NCBI GenBank assembly: GCA_022428005.1
Contig: JAKMDI010000002.1
Coordinates: forward strand, 1-64,000
Source of the DNA: Flavobacteriaceae bacterium
GTDB taxonomy: Bacteria > Bacteroidota > Bacteroidia > Flavobacteriales > Flavobacteriaceae
Length of the DNA: 64,000 nt
Direction: 5' to 3'
Shown: positions 45,215-54,966 of the stretch, one piece after another
Position numbering within the stretch: the stretch's first letter is position 1
Layout: the number at the start of each line of letters is the position of its first letter
Position numbers and translations under genes: made by a program
Notes under the pieces: model-generated
What the model was told of the DNA's origin: nothing
Seen by the model: only the letters and a program-made list of their open reading frames with translations
Database searches by the model: none

Positions 45215-46611
45215 ACACCAAATTAACCTACCAAAAAACCCTAAAAAACAAAGTTGCGCTCGATGGAGTAGGGCTCCATACCGGTAGGAAAGTAAAATTA
45301 ACTTTTAAACCTGCCCCAGTCGACACTGGCTTTGTTTTTATCAGAACAGACATTACCCCTGCGGTTGAGATTCCAGCAGATGTCCAATACGTAAACAATA
45401 CCGATAGGGGAACTAACTTAAAAATTGGAGATACTACAATTCAGACCACTGAACACGTACTCGCTTCATTGGTGGGTATGGGCGTTGACAATTGCTATAT
45501 TGAATTGGATGCCCCCGAATCTCCTATAATGGACGGATCCTCCAAGTTTTTTGTCGAAGCGATAGAGTTTGCAGGAATAGAAGTACAGGATAAACCCAGG
45601 GATGAGTATATAGTAACAGAACTGATTTGTTTTAAAGACGATGAGACGGGGAGTGAAATCACACTAATCCCCTCTGACGAATTCCAAGTCACCACCATGG
45701 TTGATTTTGAAACCAAAGTTTTGGGAACACAGAATGCATCTATGGAAAGCATCAGCGAGTTTAAAGACAATATTGCCCCCTCACGAACTTTTAGTTTTTT
45801 GCATGAGTTAGAAACATTACTCGAGAATGGCCTTATAAAAGGTGGTGATTTAAACAATGCCATTGTCTATGTAGACAAGCCCTTGTCGGAGAGCAATATG
45901 GATCGACTAAAAGAAGCTTTTGGAAAAGAAAATATTTCGGTAAAACCCAATGGAATCCTCGACAATTTAAGTTTGCACTTTTCCAACGAGGCAGCGCGAC
46001 ACAAACTGCTGGATGTGGTGGGAGATATGGCCCTTGTTGGGGTTCCCATTCGCGGTAAAGTATTTGCCCACAAACCAGGGCATAAAGTCAACACCGACTT
46101 TACCAGGAAACTTTCTCAGGTAATCAAGTTGGAGCGGCGTCAGAATGCTCCCAAGATTGACATCAATTCTGAGCCCCTGATGAATGTCGATGATATCATG
46201 AAAATGCTGCCTCATAGAACTCCGTTTCTATTGGTCGACAAAATATTTGAGCTGTCTGAAAATCACGTTGTAGGGCTTAAAAATGTCACCATGAATGAGC
46301 CGTTTTTTCCAGGTCATTTCCCCGGCGCACCTGTGATGCCTGGAGTACTCCAAATTGAAGCCATGGCGCAGGCAGGAGGCGTATTGTTATTGAATACAGT
46401 CCCTGATCCTGAAAACTACCTGACCCTGTTTATGAAAATGGACAATGTGAAATTTAAAAGGCCGGTAACACCAGGAGACACCCTCATATTTAAATTGGAG
46501 CTCATTTCGCCCATAAGAAGAGGAATTTGTCATATGAAAGGTTCTGCTTTTGCCAATGGAAAGTTAGTAACCGAAGGCGAGCTCATGGCGCAAATTGTAA
46601 AACGTAAATAA
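45211..46611 (+). CDS. lpxC-fabZ: Bifunctional LpxC deacetylase / FabZ dehydratase
   Basis: 466-residue fusion typical of Bacteroidota. Residues 1-300 are LpxC: GVGLHTGRKVKLTFKPA, the zinc ligands in TTEHVLASLVGMGVD and the HKLLDVVGDMAL motif. Residues about 315-466 are FabZ: MLPHRTPFLLVDKIFE and the active-site PGHFPGAPVMPGVLQIEAMAQ (quoted here to its end at Ala). LpxC commits UDP-acyl-GlcNAc to lipid A; FabZ dehydrates 3-hydroxyacyl-ACP, the same pool that LpxA and LpxD draw on. The fusion may balance fatty acid and lipid A synthesis. Confidence 0.97.
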   Translation: MNTKLTYQKTLKNKVALDGVGLHTGRKVKLTFKPAPVDTGFVFIRTDITPAVEIPADVQYVNNTDRGTNLKIGDTTIQTTEHVLASLVGMGVDNCYIELDAPESPIMDGSSKFFVEAIEFAGIEVQDKPRDEYIVTELICFKDDETGSEITLIPSDEFQVTTMVDFETKVLGTQNASMESISEFKDNIAPSRTFSFLHELETLLENGLIKGGDLNNAIVYVDKPLSESNMDRLKEAFGKENISVKPNGILDNLSLHFSNEAARHKLLDVVGDMALVGVPIRGKVFAHKPGHKVNTDFTRKLSQVIKLERRQNAPKIDINSEPLMNVDDIMKMLPHRTPFLLVDKIFELSENHVVGLKNVTMNEPFFPGHFPGAPVMPGVLQIEAMAQAGGVLLLNTVPDPENYLTLFMKMDNVKFKRPVTPGDTLIFKLELISPIRRGICHMKGSAFANGKLVTEGELMAQIVKRK

Positions 46612-46615
46612 TCTA

Positions 46616-47401
46616 ATGAAACAACCATTAGCATACATCCATCCTGAAGCTAAAGTGGCAAAAAACGTCGTTATTGAGCCGTTTACTTCTATAGACAATA
46701 ACGTAGAGATTGGTGAAGGCACTTGGATTGGATCCAATGTGACCATTATGGAAGGCGCAAGAATCGGTAAAAACTGTAGTGTTTTCCCAGGATCTGTTAT
46801 TGCCGCTGTTCCGCAAGATCTCAAGTTTAAAGGAGAAGACACCCTTGCTGTAATTGGGGACAATACCACCATCCGGGAGTGTGTGACCATCAACAGGGGC
46901 ACTTCCGATCGACAGATGACCAAAATAGGTAGTAATTGTCTCATTATGGCCTATTGCCACGTTGCACACGATTGCTTTATCGGAGATAATTGTATTTTTT
47001 CTAATAGCAGTACACTTGCTGGACACATCAGCATTGGGAATCATGTTATTCTCGCTGGATTGGTCGCAGTTCATCAATTTTCTACCATTGGTGACCACGC
47101 ATTTGTTGCTGGTGGATCACTGGTTAGAAAAGATGTCCCGCCATTTGTAAAAGCAGCAAGAGAGCCGCTTTCCTATGTTGGAATCAACTCTGTGGGACTC
47201 AGACGAAGAGGGTTTTCTTCAGAAAAGATCACCGAGATTCAGAACATCTACAGAATCCTGTATCAAAAAAAATTAAATAACACCCAAGCCGTTGATATTA
47301 TCGAAGCCGAAATGGTGGCCTCTCCTGAAAGAGATGAAATTTTGCAATTCATCAGGAATTCGCAAAGGGGGATCATGAAAGGTTATTTCCAAAAAAACTA
47401 A
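46616..47401 (+). CDS. lpxA: UDP-N-acetylglucosamine acyltransferase
   Basis: 261-residue first enzyme of lipid A synthesis. It is a left-handed beta helix from residue 5 on, with the catalytic His in MAYCHVAHDCFIGDN, VAVHQFSTIGDHAF as the acyl-binding region, and a C-terminal helical domain (GLRRRGFSSEKITEIQNIYR). Full length. Four bases separate it from lpxC/fabZ and 10 from efp. Confidence 0.97.
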   Translation: MKQPLAYIHPEAKVAKNVVIEPFTSIDNNVEIGEGTWIGSNVTIMEGARIGKNCSVFPGSVIAAVPQDLKFKGEDTLAVIGDNTTIRECVTINRGTSDRQMTKIGSNCLIMAYCHVAHDCFIGDNCIFSNSSTLAGHISIGNHVILAGLVAVHQFSTIGDHAFVAGGSLVRKDVPPFVKAAREPLSYVGINSVGLRRRGFSSEKITEIQNIYRILYQKKLNNTQAVDIIEAEMVASPERDEILQFIRNSQRGIMKGYFQKN

Positions 47402-47411
47402 TTTTTAAAAA

Positions 47412-47978
47412 ATGGCATCTACATCAGACATCAGAAAGGGTTTGTGCATTAAATACAGCAACGATATTTTTAAAATTGTGGAATTCCTTCACGTAAAACC
47501 AGGTAAGGGGCCAGCTTTTGTCAGAACCAAGCTCAAAAGTGTCACCACAGGTAAAGTGATAGACAACACCTTTTCTGCAGGCCATAAAATTGATGAGATC
47601 CGGGTAGAAACCAATAAATACCAATACCTCTACAGTGAAGGGGAGGATTTTAATTTTATGAATGTGGATGATTACAATCAAATTGTCGTCAACATAAATT
47701 CGATTGATAACCCTGGATTGATGAAAGAGGGAGAGATTGTCAGTATTTCTATCAACACAGAAGACGGCCTTCCTTTGTCTGTAGACATGCCCGCCAGCGT
47801 TGTTCTTGAAGTTACCCATACCGAGCCGGGTGTAAAGGGAAATACCGCTACCAATGCTACAAAGCCTGCGACAGTTGAAACAGGCGCAAAAATAAATGTT
47901 CCCCTTTTTATCAACGAAGGAGACAAAATTAAAGTAGATACCGCTAAAGGAAGTTATCAAGAAAGAATCAAAGAATAA
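47412..47978 (+). CDS. efp: Translation elongation factor P
   Basis: 188 residues, three OB-like domains. The modification loop FLHVKPGKGPAFVRTKLKS contains the conserved Lys that is modified in some bacteria. EVTHTEPGVKGNTATNATKPA and VPLFINEGDKIKVDT are C-terminal family signatures. EF-P rescues ribosomes stalled at polyproline. Its place directly after lpxA is common in Bacteroidota; in several relatives an extra lpxD-like gene lies between efp and sucD, and it is absent here. Confidence 0.97.
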   Translation: MASTSDIRKGLCIKYSNDIFKIVEFLHVKPGKGPAFVRTKLKSVTTGKVIDNTFSAGHKIDEIRVETNKYQYLYSEGEDFNFMNVDDYNQIVVNINSIDNPGLMKEGEIVSISINTEDGLPLSVDMPASVVLEVTHTEPGVKGNTATNATKPATVETGAKINVPLFINEGDKIKVDTAKGSYQERIKE

Positions 47979-48027
47979 CACATCACATTCCTACCTATTA
48001 ATCATATCTTTATATCAATAAAATACT

Positions 48028-48900
48028 ATGAGTGTATTAGTCAACAAAGCGTCTAAAATAATTGTACAGGGATTCACAGGCAGTGAAGGAACTTTTCATG
48101 CAGAACAAATGATTTCCTATGGTACGCAAGTTGTTGGAGGTGTTACTCCTGGAAAAGGAGGGCAAACCCATTTAAACAAGCCTGTTTATAACTCTGTTGC
48201 GGAAGCAGTGGCCAAATCTGGAGCGGATACATCGATTATTTTTGTTCCTCCAGCCTTTGCCGCCGACGCCATTAAAGAAGCCGCCGATGCTGGTATTAAG
48301 GTCATCATTGCCATTACAGAAGGCATTCCCGTGGCCGATATGATCAGCGTCTCTGACTATATCAAAAACAGAAATTGCACCCTGGTAGGACCCAATTGCC
48401 CTGGCGTGATCACCCCAGACGAAGCCAAAGTTGGAATAATGCCGGGATTCGTCTTTAAAAAAGGAAAAGTGGGCATCGTCTCTAAGTCTGGGACATTGAC
48501 CTACGAAGCTGCAGACCAAGTGGTAAGAGAAGGTTTGGGCGTAACAACGGCCATTGGCATTGGTGGGGATCCCATCATTGGCACCACAACCCGAGATGCT
48601 GTAGAGCTCTTTATGAACGACGCCGAAACTGAGGCCATTGTGATCATTGGAGAAATTGGCGGACAGCTGGAATCTGACGCCGCGCATTGGATCAAAGAAA
48701 ATGGCAATAAAAAACCTGTAATTGGTTTTATCGCTGGAGAGACAGCACCAAAAGGAAGAACTATGGGCCATGCTGGTGCAATAGTGGGGGGTAAAGACGA
48801 CACGGCAGAAGCCAAGAAAGAGATAATGAGGTCTTGTGGGATTCACGTCGTTGATTCACCCGCAAAAATAGGTCAAAAGGTAGCTGAAGTTTTAGCATAG
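48028..48900 (+). CDS. sucD: Succinyl-CoA ligase, alpha subunit
   Basis: 290-residue TCA-cycle subunit. The N-terminal CoA-binding domain has [19 protein letters not shown] and [16 protein letters not shown]; the phosphorylated His is in [18 protein letters not shown]. Only the alpha subunit is here; sucC is elsewhere, as usual for this phylum. A -7-like TATCTTTA lies at 48005-48012, so the gene probably has its own promoter despite its short distance from efp. Confidence 0.97.
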   Translation: MSVLVNKASKIIVQGFTGSEGTFHAEQMISYGTQVVGGVTPGKGGQTHLNKPVYNSVAEAVAKSGADTSIIFVPPAFAADAIKEAADAGIKVIIAITEGIPVADMISVSDYIKNRNCTLVGPNCPGVITPDEAKVGIMPGFVFKKGKVGIVSKSGTLTYEAADQVVREGLGVTTAIGIGGDPIIGTTTRDAVELFMNDAETEAIVIIGEIGGQLESDAAHWIKENGNKKPVIGFIAGETAPKGRTMGHAGAIVGGKDDTAEAKKEIMRSCGIHVVDSPAKIGQKVAEVLA

Positions 48901-48906
48901 AAACAC

Positions 48907-49656
48907 ATGAGTAAACTACTCGAAAATAAAACAGCCATCATTACTGGAGCTACTCGGGGCATTGGTAGGGGCATAGCGCTCACTTTTGCACAACAGGGTT
49001 GTGATGTTGCTTTTACTTATAACAGCTCCACTGCGGCAGCCGAAGCACTCGTAAAAGAACTTACTGCCCAAGGAGTCAAAGCAAAAGCCTACCAAAGTAA
49101 CGCTGCCGATTTTAAAGCAGCTCAAGGATTGGTAGATGCGGTGCTTGAAGATTTTAAAAAAATTGACATACTGGTCAATAATGCTGGCATTACCAAAGAC
49201 AATTTGATGATGCGAATGGGCGAAGAAGATTTTGACGCCGTCATCGAAGTGAACCTAAAGTCTGTTTTTAACATGACCAAAGCCATACAGCGTACTTTTT
49301 TAAAGCAAAGACATGGAGCATTGATCCACATGAGTTCTGTTGTGGGAATTAAAGGCAATGCTGGGCAAACAAATTATGCCGCCTCAAAAGCTGGAATCAT
49401 CGGCTTTTCAAAAGCCGTAGCCCTCGAATTGGGTTCCAGGAATATAAGAAGTAATGTTATTGCCCCAGGATTTATAGAAACCGAAATGACAGACAGTCTT
49501 CCGGAAGATGTGGTTCAAGCGTGGCGTGATGGGATTCCCTTAAAAAGAGGGGGACTTCCTGAGGATGTTGCCAATGCTTGTGTTTTTCTGGCATCAGATT
49601 TATCGAATTATATAACCGGCCAAGTCCTTCAAGTAGATGGAGGAATGCTAACTTAA
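48907..49656 (+). CDS. fabG: 3-oxoacyl-ACP reductase FabG
   Basis: 249-residue short-chain dehydrogenase. The cofactor site is TGATRGIGRGIALTF; NNAGITKDNLMMRM is the Asn motif, and the catalytic Ser-Tyr-Lys are in HMSSVVGIKGNAGQTNYAASKAG (quoted in part). The C-terminal VLQVDGGMLT is diagnostic of FabG. It reduces 3-ketoacyl-ACP in fatty acid synthesis. It starts six bases after sucD and is probably in one transcript with it. Confidence 0.95.
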   Translation: MSKLLENKTAIITGATRGIGRGIALTFAQQGCDVAFTYNSSTAAAEALVKELTAQGVKAKAYQSNAADFKAAQGLVDAVLEDFKKIDILVNNAGITKDNLMMRMGEEDFDAVIEVNLKSVFNMTKAIQRTFLKQRHGALIHMSSVVGIKGNAGQTNYAASKAGIIGFSKAVALELGSRNIRSNVIAPGFIETEMTDSLPEDVVQAWRDGIPLKRGGLPEDVANACVFLASDLSNYITGQVLQVDGGMLT

Positions 49657-49668
49657 AAATTAATTATC

Positions 49669-50487
49669 ATGCAAAAATTACCTAAAATTGGATTGCCCAT
49701 TATCATTTTAGCCTTTGTGCTTATTGTTTTCGTTTCAAAATCTTCTATCAATATTGGGTATGGAGAAGCTGGCGTTCTATTTAAAACCTTTAGTGGAGGG
49801 GTTGTAACAGAGCAACCACCCCTTGGGGAGGGTTTTCACGTCATTGCCCCTTGGAATAAGGTTTTTATTTACAACGTAAAACAACAAGAATTTTTTGAAG
49901 GCAACATGCAAGTGCTTTCTTCCAACGGTTTGGAAATATCCTTGGATGTATCCGTATTGTATCAGCCCAAATACGATGAACTGGGGTTGTTACACCAAAC
50001 CAAAGGGGAAAACTATGTGAATATAGTCCTGATTCCTCAAATTCGTGCGGTGGCCCGTTCTGTGGTTGGACGTTACACCCCAGAGCAGCTGTATTCTACC
50101 AAGCGAGATGCCATTCAAAATGAAATTTTTGAAGAAACCATTAAAAACGTTCAATCGCAACACATTCAGGTCAATGCCGTGTTGGTTAGAGACGTAACAT
50201 TGCCCTTGGCGATCAAAGAAGCCATCGAACGTAAATTAGGACAAGAGCAAGAGTCTTTGGAATATGAGTTCCGTCTTGAAAAAGCAAAACAAGAAGCAGA
50301 ACGTCAGCGAATTGATGCGGAAGGAAAGGCAACTGCCAACCGTATTCTAAGTGCTTCACTAACCGATAAAATCCTACAAGAAAAAGGGATAGAAGCGACC
50401 TTAAAGCTTTCTGAATCCCCCAATTCTAAGGTTATTGTTATTGGCAGTGGAGATTCTGGATTGCCCATCATATTAGGGAACCAGTAA
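49669..50487 (+). CDS. Prohibitin / SPFH-domain membrane protein
   Basis: 272 residues: one N-terminal membrane helix (residues 8-26), the SPFH domain (VLFKTFSGGVVTEQPPLGEG to about residue 190) and a long charged coiled coil (LEYEFRLEKAKQEAERQRID). Membership in the prohibitin subgroup is supported by GEGFHVIAPWNKVFIYNVK and VARSVVGRYTPEQLYSTKR. Such proteins form large ring or cage assemblies in the membrane and often cap FtsH. 12 bases after fabG. Confidence 0.9.
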   Translation: MQKLPKIGLPIIILAFVLIVFVSKSSINIGYGEAGVLFKTFSGGVVTEQPPLGEGFHVIAPWNKVFIYNVKQQEFFEGNMQVLSSNGLEISLDVSVLYQPKYDELGLLHQTKGENYVNIVLIPQIRAVARSVVGRYTPEQLYSTKRDAIQNEIFEETIKNVQSQHIQVNAVLVRDVTLPLAIKEAIERKLGQEQESLEYEFRLEKAKQEAERQRIDAEGKATANRILSASLTDKILQEKGIEATLKLSESPNSKVIVIGSGDSGLPIILGNQ

Positions 50488-50498
50488 AATTGATTTTA

Positions 50499-50526
50499 TT
50501 GCTATTTGAAAAAATTGTTATATTTG
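50499..50526 (+). promoter_or_regulatory. Predicted promoter of the his operon
   Basis: TTG at 50499-50501 and a perfect TATATTTG at 50519-50526 with a 17-base spacer, fitting the Bacteroidota -33/-7 pattern. Transcription should start near 50531, which coincides with the GTG of the leader peptide. Confidence 0.7.
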
Positions 50527-50530
50527 CAGA

Positions 50531-50584
50531 GTGAAAAAATTGATTCATCATACACATTCCTTTTTAACCGATCAAATGAGGTAA
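50531..50584 (+). CDS. hisL: His operon leader peptide
   Basis: 17-codon frame starting with GTG: VKKLIHHTHSFLTDQMR then TAA. Three His codons lie within four (CAT CAT ACA CAT, 50546-50557). Directly downstream come a terminator hairpin and hisG, the standard design of an attenuator: with scarce charged tRNA-His the ribosome would stall here and favour an antiterminator. It has only three His codons, fewer than the seven in E. coli. The start may be at the first transcribed bases, which would make the mRNA leaderless. Confidence 0.75.
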   Translation: MKKLIHHTHSFLTDQMR

Positions 50585-50608
50585 AGGTGATGTATTGTCC
50601 ATACTTAA

Positions 50609-50641
50609 AAACCCGTTTGATTTTCAAACGGGTTTTTTTTT
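50609..50641 (+). terminator. Intrinsic terminator of the his attenuator
   Basis: AAACCCGTTTGA (50609-50620), loop TTT, TCAAACGGGTTT (50624-50635): a perfect 12-bp stem followed by a run of T. It ends 14 bases before the hisG start. ATCAAA at 50571-50576, at the end of the leader gene, can pair with TTTGAT at 50616-50621 inside the left arm, a candidate antiterminator. Confidence 0.85.
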
Positions 50642-50654
50642 AATATTTATTTAA

Positions 50655-51506
50655 ATGATAAAAATTGCAATTCAAAAATCAGGCAGACTCAATGAGGAGT
50701 CACTGGGGATCCTCAAAAAATGTGGGATATCTATTGATAACGGCAAAGATCAGCTAAAAGCTGCTGCGAGAAACTTTCCATTGGAAGTGCTGTACTTAAG
50801 AAACGGTGACATCCCCCAATATTTAAGAGATGGGGTAGTGGACTTGGCCATCATCGGTGAAAACCTAATCCACGAAAAGGGGAAAGACCTTCAAGTGATT
50901 GAAAAACTGGGATTTTCTAAATGTAGGGTGGCCATGGCTGTACCCAAGGAAACGGTTTTTAACGACATTAGAGAGCTCAATGATAAGCGCATCGCAACTT
51001 CCTATCCCAATACAGTCAATCAGTTTTTGGAGGAGAATAATATTTCCGCGGAATTACACATCATCAACGGCTCCGTTGAGATTGCGCCAAACATAGGATT
51101 GGCAGACGCCATATGTGATATTGTTTCCAGTGGCAGCACCCTTTTTAAAAACAACTTAAAAGAGGTGACCAAAATCCTTGATTCGGAGGCAGTGCTGGTC
51201 CAAGCACCTACAATGGATGCAGAAAAAACAGCGATTATAGATAAATTACTTTTTCGCTTGAGGACTGTCTTACGGGCCAAAAAACTAAAGTACATTTTAC
51301 TCAATGCCCCCAATGATAAAATTGAAGAGATCAGCGCCATACTCCCCGTGCTAAAAAGTCCGACGGTACTGCCATTGGCGCAGGCCGGATGGTCTTCCTT
51401 GCACTCTGTGATCGACGAAGCTTCTTTTTGGGAAGTCATCGATGCCCTAAAAGCTGCGGGCGCTGAAGATATATTGATTTGTCCTATCGAAAAAATGGTA
51501 TTATAA
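50655..51506 (+). CDS. hisG: ATP phosphoribosyltransferase (long form)
   Basis: 283-residue committing enzyme of histidine synthesis. The catalytic domains cover residues 1-210 (IAIQKSGRLNEESLGILKKC, ADAICDIVSSGSTLFKNNL for PRPP binding). The last 75 residues form the HisG_C regulatory domain (SPTVLPLAQAGWSSLHSVID), so this is the long, histidine-inhibited form that does not need HisZ. The stop TAA overlaps the hisD start (TAATG). Confidence 0.97.
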   Translation: MIKIAIQKSGRLNEESLGILKKCGISIDNGKDQLKAAARNFPLEVLYLRNGDIPQYLRDGVVDLAIIGENLIHEKGKDLQVIEKLGFSKCRVAMAVPKETVFNDIRELNDKRIATSYPNTVNQFLEENNISAELHIINGSVEIAPNIGLADAICDIVSSGSTLFKNNLKEVTKILDSEAVLVQAPTMDAEKTAIIDKLLFRLRTVLRAKKLKYILLNAPNDKIEEISAILPVLKSPTVLPLAQAGWSSLHSVIDEASFWEVIDALKAAGAEDILICPIEKMVL

Positions 51507-52792
51507 TGAAAAGATACATAACCCCCCCCGAGGCAGAATGGCAATCCCTTTGCCAGCGCGGATCGGCATCATATGAGGCGCTGGAGCCCCTTGCCAAGGA
51601 AGTTTTTGAGGCGGTCACCAACAAGGGGGACCAAGCCCTTTTTGAATACACCGAAAAATTTGATGGTGTCAAAACAGAAAGTTTAAGCGTAACAACCGAT
51701 GCCATTGCTGCTGCAAAAAACAGGGTATCACCAGCATTAAAGTCGGCCATACAAAAAGCAAAAGACAACATCCTGCGTTTCCACGAAGCACAAAAGACCC
51801 AAGAAGTGCATGTAGAAATAATAAAAGGGGTCAATTGTTGGCAAAAGAAGTTGCCCATTGAAAAGGTAGGCCTTTATATTCCAGGAGGTTCTGCTCCGCT
51901 TTTCTCCACCATACTTATGTTGGCTGTTCCGGCACAAGTTGCAGGCTGTAGTGAAATCGTGTTGTGCTCACCACCAAGTGATAACGGAAGTCTTGCTGAT
52001 GTAATACTATATACAGCAGATTTGTGTGGCATTTCAAATATCTACAAAGTGGGCGGCATGCAAGCCATTGCAGGAATGACCCTGGGTACGGCCACCGTTC
52101 CCAAAGTAGACAAGCTCTTTGGTCCAGGCAATCAATATGTAACCGTAGCAAAACAATGGGCTACCCAATACCAAGTCGCTATAGACATGCCTGCAGGACC
52201 CAGTGAGCTGATGGTAGTGGCGGATGAAACGGCCGACCCTTCCTTTGTGGCGGCCGATTTGCTCTCTCAGGCAGAACACGGGCCCGACAGTCAGGTGTTG
52301 TTTGTCACCACCAACATGGAGATGATGGACAAGGTAGATGCTGAAGTGGAAAATCAGCTGGTGGTTTTGTCACGACAGGCAACGGCTGTCAAAGCACTGA
52401 ACAACTCCAAAATCATTTACTTCGAAAAAAGGGAAGAAGCGTTGTCCTTTACCAATTATTACGGGGCTGAGCACCTGATCGTCTGCTTAGAAAATGAAGA
52501 TGATTTTGTATCGAAAATCAAACACGCAGGATCGGTTTTTGTGGGTAATTATACCCCAGAAAGTGCTGGTGATTATGCCTCTGGCACCAATCACACCCTG
52601 CCCACCAATGGATATGTAAGGCAATACAGCGGAGTAAACTTAGACAGTTTCCTCAAAGCCATTACCTACCAAAAAATAACCGCTGAAGGATTACAAGCCT
52701 TAGGGCCTGTGGTAGAGGAAATGGCCACGGCAGAAGGCCTGCAAGCGCACAAAAACGCTGTGTCTATTCGGCTTAATAAACTACAGTCATGA
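51506..52792 (+). CDS. hisD: Histidinol dehydrogenase
   Basis: 428 residues from the ATG at 51506 (MKRYITPPEAEW), which overlaps the hisG stop; a TTG nine codons earlier lies inside hisG. Zinc- and NAD-dependent four-electron oxidation of histidinol to histidine. Signature blocks are GLYIPGGSAPLFSTILMLAV, FGPGNQYVTVAKQ, IDMPAGPSELMVVAD, LSQAEHGPDSQVLFV and SAGDYASGTNHTLPTNGY. The stop overlaps hisC by four bases (ATGA). Confidence 0.97.
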   Translation: MKRYITPPEAEWQSLCQRGSASYEALEPLAKEVFEAVTNKGDQALFEYTEKFDGVKTESLSVTTDAIAAAKNRVSPALKSAIQKAKDNILRFHEAQKTQEVHVEIIKGVNCWQKKLPIEKVGLYIPGGSAPLFSTILMLAVPAQVAGCSEIVLCSPPSDNGSLADVILYTADLCGISNIYKVGGMQAIAGMTLGTATVPKVDKLFGPGNQYVTVAKQWATQYQVAIDMPAGPSELMVVADETADPSFVAADLLSQAEHGPDSQVLFVTTNMEMMDKVDAEVENQLVVLSRQATAVKALNNSKIIYFEKREEALSFTNYYGAEHLIVCLENEDDFVSKIKHAGSVFVGNYTPESAGDYASGTNHTLPTNGYVRQYSGVNLDSFLKAITYQKITAEGLQALGPVVEEMATAEGLQAHKNAVSIRLNKLQS

Positions 52793-53838
52793 CACCAGCG
52801 ATCATAGATCAATTGCTACGTCCAATGGTCAAATCCTTAGCACCCTACCGTTCGGCCAGGGACGAGTTTGAGGACTTTGAGGCCCAAAAAATATTTTTGG
52901 ATGCCAACGAAAACCCCTTTGGTGACGGGATCAATCGTTACCCTGACCCGCTACAGAGAAAGTTAAAACGGGCTTTGGCGAAAGTCAAAGGGGTGCAACC
53001 CGAACAGATTTTATTGGGCAATGGAAGTGATGAAGTGCTGGATTTGATTTTCCGTACTTTTTGTGAACCTGGAGCGGAGGAGGTACTGCTGTTGCCCCCT
53101 ACCTACGGGATGTATGGCGTTTTGGCAAAACTCAACAACATACAAATCAAGGAAGTTCCCTTGAATCAAGACTTTTTACCCGACATCAATGGCATCCTAA
53201 CGGCAATAAGTGCGACCACCAAAATCATATTTGTTTGTTCCCCAAACAATCCTTCTGGTAATGCGGTGCCCCTGGAACTCATCAAAACGCTTTTAGACGG
53301 GTTTAACGGTATTGTTGTCGTTGATGAGGCCTACGTTGACTTTTCTGAGGAAGAAAGTGCTCTAAGTCTATTAAAAGATTATCCACAGCTTTTGGTCTGC
53401 CAGACCTTTTCCAAGGCCTATGGATTGGCGGGGATTCGACTCGGGATGTGTTTTGCTCACCCCTCGGTCATTGATTATTTTAATAAAATCAAGCCGCCTT
53501 ACAACGTCAATGCCCTCAGTCAAGAACAAGCCCTGGCTCGGTTGGCGGACTATAAAACCGTACAGGAACAGGTTGGCCTGCTCATCGAGGAACGAAAAAA
53601 GTTGGACAAAGCCTTAATACAATTTGATTTTATTGTAAAAATTTATCCCAGCGATGCCAATTTTCTGCTGATGGTAGTGGACGATGCCGACAAACGCTAC
53701 AACCAATTTTTAGCGGCCGGAGTGGTCCTCAGAAACCGTTCGCGTTTACAAGGCTGTAAAAACACCCTGAGGGTGACTGTAGGTACCCCTGAGGAAAATA
53801 GTAACTTTATCGAGATTTGTAAAACTATAGATCAATGA
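52789..53838 (+). CDS. hisC: Histidinol-phosphate aminotransferase
   Basis: 349-residue PLP enzyme, fold type [19 protein letters not shown] near residue 38 is the family start block; the PLP Lys is in [33 protein letters not shown] and [14 protein letters not shown] carry the Asn and Asp that hold PLP. It overlaps hisD upstream and hisB downstream by four bases each. Confidence 0.97.
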   Translation: MTPAIIDQLLRPMVKSLAPYRSARDEFEDFEAQKIFLDANENPFGDGINRYPDPLQRKLKRALAKVKGVQPEQILLGNGSDEVLDLIFRTFCEPGAEEVLLLPPTYGMYGVLAKLNNIQIKEVPLNQDFLPDINGILTAISATTKIIFVCSPNNPSGNAVPLELIKTLLDGFNGIVVVDEAYVDFSEEESALSLLKDYPQLLVCQTFSKAYGLAGIRLGMCFAHPSVIDYFNKIKPPYNVNALSQEQALARLADYKTVQEQVGLLIEERKKLDKALIQFDFIVKIYPSDANFLLMVVDDADKRYNQFLAAGVVLRNRSRLQGCKNTLRVTVGTPEENSNFIEICKTIDQ

Positions 53839-54965
53839 AAAAAGTACTTTTTATAGACCGTGACGGCACCCTGACCATAGAACCTGGAGATTACCAGTTG
53901 GATGCCTACGAAAAATTGGTTTTTTACCCCAATGTATTTCGTTATCTCAGCAACATCGCCAAGGAGTTGGACTACGAATTGGTGATGGTCACCAACCAAG
54001 ATGGCTTGGGAACGGATAACTTTCCTGAGGCAGACTTTTGGCCCTATCAAAACCTTTTGATCAAGTCTTTTGAAAACGAGGGGGTTGTTTTTTCTGAAGT
54101 ATTTATCGACCGAACATTCCCTGAGGAAATGGCCGATACCCGCAAACCGGGAACAGCCATGCTGACCGCCTATATAGACAACCCCGACTATGACCTGGCC
54201 GGTTCCTATGTGATCGGCGATCGGTTGACCGATATGCAGTTGGCCAAAAACCTGGGGGCCAAAGGAATTTTTATCGACAACAATATAGCACTCGGAGCGG
54301 ACGAAGTAACCGATGACGAACTCGAGGACACCATTGCCCTAAAAACCAAGAGCTGGGAGGACATCTACCGCATGCTTTTGCTTAAAGATCGCGCGGTACG
54401 TTTAGAACGCAATACCCATGAAACACAGATCAGTATAGCGCTAAACTTAGAGGGCAGCGGAAAGAGCACTATCGATACTGGTATTGCTTTTTTTGATCAC
54501 ATGCTGGACCAATTGTCAAGACACGGTGGGGTCGATCTGAACATCGAAACAAGGGGAGATTTGCAGGTGGATGAACACCACACCATCGAGGATACTTCCA
54601 TTGCCTTGGGAGAAGCGTTTGCCAAAGCCTTGGGAGACAAAAAAGGAATCGAGCGCTATGGCTTTACCTTGCCCATGGACGACGCATTGGCACAAGTAGC
54701 GATTGATTTTGGCGGCAGAAGCTGGCTGGTATGGGAAGCATCGTTTAAAAGAGAAATGATCGGGCAAATGCCTACAGAGATGTTTTACCACTTCTTTAAG
54801 TCATTTTCCGACGGCGCCAAGGCCAATATCAATATCAAAGCCAGTGGTGAAAACGAACATCACAAAATAGAAGCCATTTTTAAGGCCTTTGCCAGAGCCA
54901 TAAAAAGCGCAGTAAAACGAGACGTCAACAATATGGTATTGCCTTCTACCAAAGGAACCCTATAG
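53835..54965 (+). CDS. hisB: Bifunctional histidinol-phosphatase / imidazoleglycerol-phosphate dehydratase
   Basis: 376 residues. The N-terminal HAD domain (1-165) has [16 protein letters not shown] with the nucleophile Asp and [14 protein letters not shown] at the end. In E. coli HisB a Cys/His loop binds zinc; here the matching stretch [20 protein letters not shown] has no Cys or His, so the loop is metal-free. The C-terminal dehydratase domain is complete: [42 protein letters not shown] and [17 protein letters not shown], with all metal-binding His. Confidence 0.97.
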   Translation: MKKVLFIDRDGTLTIEPGDYQLDAYEKLVFYPNVFRYLSNIAKELDYELVMVTNQDGLGTDNFPEADFWPYQNLLIKSFENEGVVFSEVFIDRTFPEEMADTRKPGTAMLTAYIDNPDYDLAGSYVIGDRLTDMQLAKNLGAKGIFIDNNIALGADEVTDDELEDTIALKTKSWEDIYRMLLLKDRAVRLERNTHETQISIALNLEGSGKSTIDTGIAFFDHMLDQLSRHGGVDLNIETRGDLQVDEHHTIEDTSIALGEAFAKALGDKKGIERYGFTLPMDDALAQVAIDFGGRSWLVWEASFKREMIGQMPTEMFYHFFKSFSDGAKANINIKASGENEHHKIEAIFKAFARAIKSAVKRDVNNMVLPSTKGTL

Positions 54966-54966
54966 C

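Noticed and set aside
46628-47098. 156-residue minus-strand frame within lpxA
   Set aside because: Antisense to conserved hexapeptide repeats; no independent evidence of coding.
48172-48846. 224-residue minus-strand frame within sucD
   Set aside because: Rich in His, Cys and Phe with no conserved motif; explained by codon bias of sucD on the opposite strand.
50488-50654. Riboswitch in front of hisG
   Set aside because: All parts of the region are accounted for by promoter, leader peptide and terminator of an attenuator; no riboswitch core was recognised.
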